Assembly: GCA_038327685.1 (NCBI GenBank)
Contig: JBBQLH010000092.1
Coordinates: 1 to 17,302 of the forward strand
Direction of reading: 5' to 3'
From: DASQFQ01 sp038327685
Lineage (GTDB): Bacteria > Actinomycetota > Thermoleophilia > Solirubrobacterales > Solirubrobacteraceae
DNA: 17,302 bases
The notes under the pieces are model-generated. The model was given only the letters and a program-made list of their open reading frames with translations. It searched no databases and had not been told where the DNA came from. Made by a program: the position numbers and the translations under genes. Positions within the stretch are counted from its first letter, which is position 1; each line of letters begins with the position of its first letter. Shown here piece after piece: positions 14,686 through 17,302 of this stretch.

Positions 14686-15900
14686 CTATCGGCCGGCGAT
14701 GCGCTGGATGCGTTCGTTGATTTGGCGGGCGGTGTCGTTGTCGTGCTCTTCCGTCTCGACCAGGACCGCTGCCTCGACGGCGGCGCGCTCGAGTGAATCG
14801 TTCACAGTCTTCGTCACGAACGCCGGCCGATACCCGGCATCTCCAGCGAGCGCTACCCAGGATTTGGCGTCGACCTCCTTGAGGTGCCTCGCTCCGTCGA
14901 TGCTCATGGCCAGCCGCGTCGTCAGCTCGGGGTAGACAACGGTGCTCACGATGTCGTAGAGCGGAGCGAGGGTCGGCGCGCCTTGGTCATAGAGCAGCGA
15001 GTAGTTCTTTCCGTGCGCGTCGCAGTTGCCGACGATCCAGTTGAACGCCAGCGCCCGGATCAGCCGCGGAAGCTCCTGCGCGGGGATGGGCGTGCAGCGG
15101 CGGATTAGCTCCGCGGACTGCACGACGGTCGGTCCGCCCTCCTGCTGGTACTTCTTGTCCGCCGGCAGGCCGAGCGCCTGGCAGAAATCCTCCTGATGCA
15201 ATCTCCGGATTGGATCAGAGGTCAGGTCTCGGTCGTAGCGCTCGACGATCAGGAACCGACCTCCCGACGTCGTCTGGGCCTTCGTGATCTGGGCGACCGG
15301 CAGCTCGCACTCACGTGCGAGCGCCATGCAGAAAGCCTCGTTGTCGACTAGGCCAGGAAATCGCGTGGGCTCAGGCTTGAGGATGTGCGTTGTCGGGGCG
15401 GCCGTGTTTGTCGGAAGGGCCATCCGCCCATCGTCGTCGATGATGACCGGAACCTTCGGCTGCGCTCCCGCCAGCGAGAGTCGGATGCCTTCTCCAGCGT
15501 CGGCGGCCAATGGACGCTTGGGCAGCTCGCTGAGTAGTCGGGCGAGTTGCTCGTCGTCCAGCGCGTCAGAAGTCGGTTCGGTGGGGGGCTCAATGCCGTC
15601 GGGAAGCAGGGTGATCGCGCCGGCAACGTCACCACCGACCTCCTCCAACAGGCCGTAATCGTTGGCCTCAGAGATCCCGAGGTTGCGAGCGAGCACTTCG
15701 CGGACGTCCCCTTCTGGGAGGAGGCCGCCGAAGACTGCCCGCACCGTTTTGTGCCCGTGCGCCTCGCTCTGCCGCGGCAGCGCCTGAGAGATTGGAGGAC
15801 CGTCATAGTCCGAGTCGTAGCGGAATTGAAGGTTGCCGTTGGGCTTCCGGATTAGGTCTCCGACTCGCCGGGTCGCCATCCATACGACGAGCTTGGTCAT
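14686..15900 (-). CDS. hipA: HipA-family serine/threonine kinase toxin
   Basis: A 404-residue HipA-type kinase; E. coli HipA phosphorylates glutamyl-tRNA synthetase and causes persistence. Seen are the N-terminal subdomain (GGLLPEGDVREVLARNLG, 58-75), the ATP-contact/autophosphorylation loop SLAGAQPK (142-149, S142 matching E. coli S150), HILKP with the ATP-contacting lysine (172-176), VERYDR (219-224), HQEDFCQALG (235-244), the catalytic NCDAHGKN (292-299, D294) and the metal-binding YDIVST (315-320, D316). All key residues are kept, so it should be an active kinase. The start at 15900 overlaps the hipB stop (ATGA). The stop at 14686 lies next to the IS110 3' flank. The target protein is not known. 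Confidence 0.95.
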   Translation of the reverse strand: MTKLVVWMATRRVGDLIRKPNGNLQFRYDSDYDGPPISQALPRQSEAHGHKTVRAVFGGLLPEGDVREVLARNLGISEANDYGLLEEVGGDVAGAITLLPDGIEPPTEPTSDALDDEQLARLLSELPKRPLAADAGEGIRLSLAGAQPKVPVIIDDDGRMALPTNTAAPTTHILKPEPTRFPGLVDNEAFCMALARECELPVAQITKAQTTSGGRFLIVERYDRDLTSDPIRRLHQEDFCQALGLPADKKYQQEGGPTVVQSAELIRRCTPIPAQELPRLIRALAFNWIVGNCDAHGKNYSLLYDQGAPTLAPLYDIVSTVVYPELTTRLAMSIDGARHLKEVDAKSWVALAGDAGYRPAFVTKTVNDSLERAAVEAAVLVETEEHDNDTARQINERIQRIAGR

Positions 15901-16115
15901 TGAGCGCGCTCACGTAGCGCTACATCAAGTCCGACCGCCTCCGCAACCCGCAAGGCAATGTTCAGCTGCACCGACGGCTTACCACGCTCGAGCTCGCCGA
16001 TGACTCGGCGATTCACACCGACCACATCGGCCAGCGCGCTCTGGCTCAGGCCAAGGCGCTGCCGTCGATCACGTATGCGCTGCCCAAAGACTTCTGTGGC
16101 GGAAGAGGAATGCAT
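15897..16115 (-). CDS. hipB: HipB-like HTH antitoxin and autorepressor
   Basis: A 72-residue Xre-type helix-turn-helix protein. The domain covers FGQRIRDRRQRLGLSQSALADVVGVNRRVIGELERGKP, residues 10-47, with the usual LSQSALAD...RRVIGELERG recognition pattern. In the HipBA family it neutralises HipA and represses the operon by binding palindromic operators. The ATG at 16115 is chosen: translation from further upstream would only read through the operator repeats (giving repeated V-P-I-G) and is unlikely. There is no ribosome-binding site, because an operator directly abuts the ATG, so the message may be leaderless or begin within that site. Overlap with hipA is four bases. Confidence 0.92.
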   Translation of the reverse strand: MHSSSATEVFGQRIRDRRQRLGLSQSALADVVGVNRRVIGELERGKPSVQLNIALRVAEAVGLDVALRERAQ

Positions 16116-16131
16116 GGTACCGAGCGGTAAC
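16116..16131. promoter_or_regulatory. hipB operator O1, abutting the start codon
   Basis: A degenerate copy, GGTACCGAGCGGTAAC on the plus strand, of the palindrome GGTACC-GATC-GGTACC. It ends directly at the hipB ATG, so a bound repressor would cover the translation start and any leaderless start point. Confidence 0.8.
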
Positions 16132-16154
16132 AGTAGCGCACAAGCCTGTTTGTT

Positions 16155-16170
16155 GGTACCGATCGGTACC
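16155..16170. promoter_or_regulatory. hipB operator O2 (perfect 16-bp palindrome)
   Basis: GGTACCGATCGGTACC is identical to its own reverse complement. Its centre is 39 bp from the centre of O1. Confidence 0.85.
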
Positions 16171-16193
16171 AGAGCTATGCTGTGGCGCACCTT

Positions 16194-16209
16194 GTTACCG
16201 ATCGGTACC
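16194..16209. promoter_or_regulatory. hipB operator O3
   Basis: GTTACCGATCGGTACC differs from the perfect palindrome by one base. Its centre is 39 bp from that of O2. Confidence 0.82.
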
Positions 16210-16231
16210 CAAATCACGGTCGCCCGGAATT

Positions 16232-16247
16232 GCTACAGATCGGTACC
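16232..16247. promoter_or_regulatory. hipB operator O4 (one good half-site)
   Basis: GCTACAGATCGGTACC keeps the right half GATCGGTACC and a partial left half. Its centre is 38 bp from O3, keeping the regular spacing. A probable weak outermost site. Confidence 0.65.
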
Positions 16248-16624
16248 AGCCGCTGCTTCGGGCGTCACAGCGGCAACGTGCGGCGTAGAGACTGCGTGCT
16301 GCCACCAAACAAGAACCCCTCAACCCAGCAAGCCACGGTCACCGCCCCAAGCCCATCAGGAGGATTCCGCCTCTTGGACTTGTCAAGGCTCAGGACCCGC
16401 GCAACGCAGTAGCCAGCACTAGGTCCTAATCTCAAGATGCTCAAGATCAACACCAAAGCGGCACGCACTTGCACTTCAATGCTCGGCCGTGCAGAGGGAC
16501 CGAGGCGGGCGTCGTAGCCCCGACCCGGAGCGATGGGCCAACCTTGAACTGAGTAGATTCAGGAACCGCATCCAGCGGCGACGAGACCAGTAGACGGCGC
16601 CGCAGTGCAGCGGGGGGCAACGGC
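16248..16624. other. Gap between hipB operators and the PIN-like gene, no gene recognised
   Basis: This stretch has lower GC and no coding pattern that I trust. Short open frames exist on both strands but show no family motifs, no ribosome-binding site and mixed codon use. No antitoxin for the downstream PIN-like gene is recognisable here. A G-run (GGGGGG, plus 16612-16617) could serve the TTG start at 16625. Confidence 0.5.
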
Positions 16625-17164
16625 TTGAAAGTCATCCTGAATCACTCGGGCTCAGTGGTCCGCGACCAACTGAGCCGCTCGCTCATGGAGCTCTTCGACG
16701 CTTGCAGGGAGCGAGGACACGAGATCGTGATTCCACAAACGGCTCGTCTCGAGTTCGATAGGCACCAGCGCGAGATGGCGGAATCAGCGAGACAGCGGCT
16801 GACCGCGGCCTACGAGCTTCTCGACTCACATGGAGTCACGTATAGCCGCCAAGAGCCGGAGACGCTAATCGAGGAGCCCGACCTTGTTGCGATCATCGCC
16901 GCTTCCGGGGTCACCGTCTCCGAGGCCGAACCGACTGTCGATGAGTTCGCGGATGCGCATCGGCGTGCGTCGTTGCACGAAGCTCCGCACCCGCCGGAGT
17001 CGAAGTCCGATGAAATGCGAGACCTCGTGATATGGGCCCAGTCACTCCGGCTTGCAGCCGAGGGTGATGGCGCTCTGCTAATCAGCAGGGATCGAGTGCA
17101 TGTCCATCCTCGGGGAGACGCGGAGGCCGGCGCTTCGGGCCTTGTGCGCCTAAAGAGCGTTGAC
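16625..17164 (+). CDS. PIN-like domain protein, 3' end displaced by an IS21-type element
   Basis: The open frame from a TTG at 16625 codes for 180 native residues before it enters the insertion sequence at codon 181, and then stays open to the window edge. The layout is that of PIN-like nucleases: N-terminal hydrophobic strand KVIL, a helix, EIVIPQTARLEFDRH (33-47) with the conserved glutamate, EMRDLVIWAQSLRLA (130-144) with D133, and ALLISRDRVH (150-159) with D156. Such proteins cleave RNA and are often toxins. The usual first aspartate after the first strand is not present (LNHSG instead of LDxN/S), so either the start is wrong, the 5' end is damaged, or the activity is lost. Only a G-run serves as ribosome-binding site. 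It is divergent from hipBA and no antitoxin is visible. Assignment is by motif only. Confidence 0.55.
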
Positions 17165-17169
17165 TGTCG

Positions 17170-17190
17170 GCGCCGGGTGAAAACTGGACC
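17170..17190 (+). repeat. IS21-type terminal repeat L1
   Basis: A 21-base copy reading GCGCCGGGTGAAAACTGGAC plus C. It differs from the next copy (17195-17215) at one position. Confidence 0.85.
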
Positions 17191-17194
17191 ACCT

Positions 17195-17215
17195 GCGCCG
17201 GTTGAAAACTGGACC
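17195..17215 (+). repeat. IS21-type terminal repeat L2
   Basis: A 21-base copy, 20 of 21 bases identical to L1 and 25 bp downstream of it (GCGCCGGTTGAAAACTGGAC plus C). Confidence 0.85.
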
Positions 17216-17279
17216 CTGATCGTCCGGGGGTCCGCGGAGCCTGGGTTCGTTTGCGCAGAGCGAGCTCGGGAGGACCAGG

Positions 17280-17302
17280 GTGGTCGGAGTGCAGCAGTGG
17301 GC
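17280..17302 (+). CDS. istA: IstA transposase, first seven codons only
   Basis: From a GTG at 17280 the frame reads V-V-G-V-Q-Q-W-(A) to the window edge. IstA proteins of actinobacterial IS21 elements commonly begin with a short stretch ending in W-A-E-I-R-R, so this fits the N-terminus. A good ribosome-binding site (GGGAGG, 17268-17273) stands six bases upstream, and the terminal repeats lie at the expected distance. Too little is visible to say whether the gene is intact. Confidence 0.65.

Larger units (their letters stand above)
17165..17302 (+). mobile_element. Left end of an IS21-family insertion sequence
   Basis: The boundary is set at TGTCGG (17165), where the neighbouring reading frame changes character. 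Two 21-bp direct repeats, GCGCCGG followed by GTGAAAACTGGACC or TTGAAAACTGGACC, follow at a 25-bp step, the multiple terminal repeats typical of IS21 elements and bound by the transposase. The start of istA lies at the window edge. The other end and target duplication are outside the window. Confidence 0.85.

Noticed and set aside
15897..16217. A longer hipB beginning with GTG at 16217
   Set aside because: The extra 34 residues are a translation of the operator repeats (repeated V-P-I-G) and not part of the HTH family; the ATG at 16115 fits.
16116..16247. The four spaced 16-bp repeats as a short CRISPR array
   Set aside because: Repeats are palindromic, too short and abut hipB, and no cas genes are near. 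Operator array is the simpler reading.
1..17302. tRNA, rRNA or riboswitch genes
   Set aside because: No cloverleaf, rRNA signature or recognised riboswitch core was seen on either strand by reading.

Overview
The window is about 70% GC, with actinobacterial codon use, frequent GTG/TTG starts and many 4-bp start/stop overlaps. It carries the dcw (division and cell wall) locus on the minus strand. The gene order, a meso-diaminopimelate-type MurE (DNPR motif) and a pair of F420-type flavin enzymes suggest a high-GC actinobacterium, possibly of the Thermoleophilia/Solirubrobacter kind. That placement is an inference and no marker in the window settles it.

Region 1 (1-13160, read right to left): an mraZ promoter with a tandem 10-bp repeat of the MraZ-box type, then mraZ, rsmH, an ftsL-like gene, ftsI (pbpB) and an aidB-type acyl-CoA dehydrogenase. 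The run is broken by two plus-strand genes (6407-7587), an LLM-class oxidoreductase and a PPOX-fold protein. It resumes with a glutathione S-transferase-like gene coupled to murE, murF and mraY. After a 307-bp gap holding a long hairpin and a candidate promoter come a cysteine-less alkyltransferase-like gene (ATL) and murD, which leaves the window at base 1. RsmH modifies 16S rRNA; MurD, MurE, MurF and MraY build lipid I; FtsL and FtsI act at the septum; MraZ probably regulates the first unit. The plus-strand insertion means the mur genes cannot rely on the mraZ promoter alone.

Region 2 (about 13190-14685): remains of an IS110-family insertion sequence, with a transposase gene that lacks its 5' end and has about three frameshifts, followed by about 390 bp of structured non-coding sequence probably belonging to the element's 3' end.

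Region 3 (14686-16247): a hipBA-type toxin-antitoxin operon on the minus strand, with four 16-bp palindromic operators spaced 38-39 bp apart, the nearest abutting the hipB start codon.

Region 4 (16248-17302): about 375 bp without a recognisable gene, a PIN-like nuclease gene on the plus strand, and the left end of an IS21-family element cutting into its 3' part. The first bases of istA are visible at the window edge. Regions 2 to 4 form an accessory, mobile-element-rich flank placed directly against the dcw promoter.
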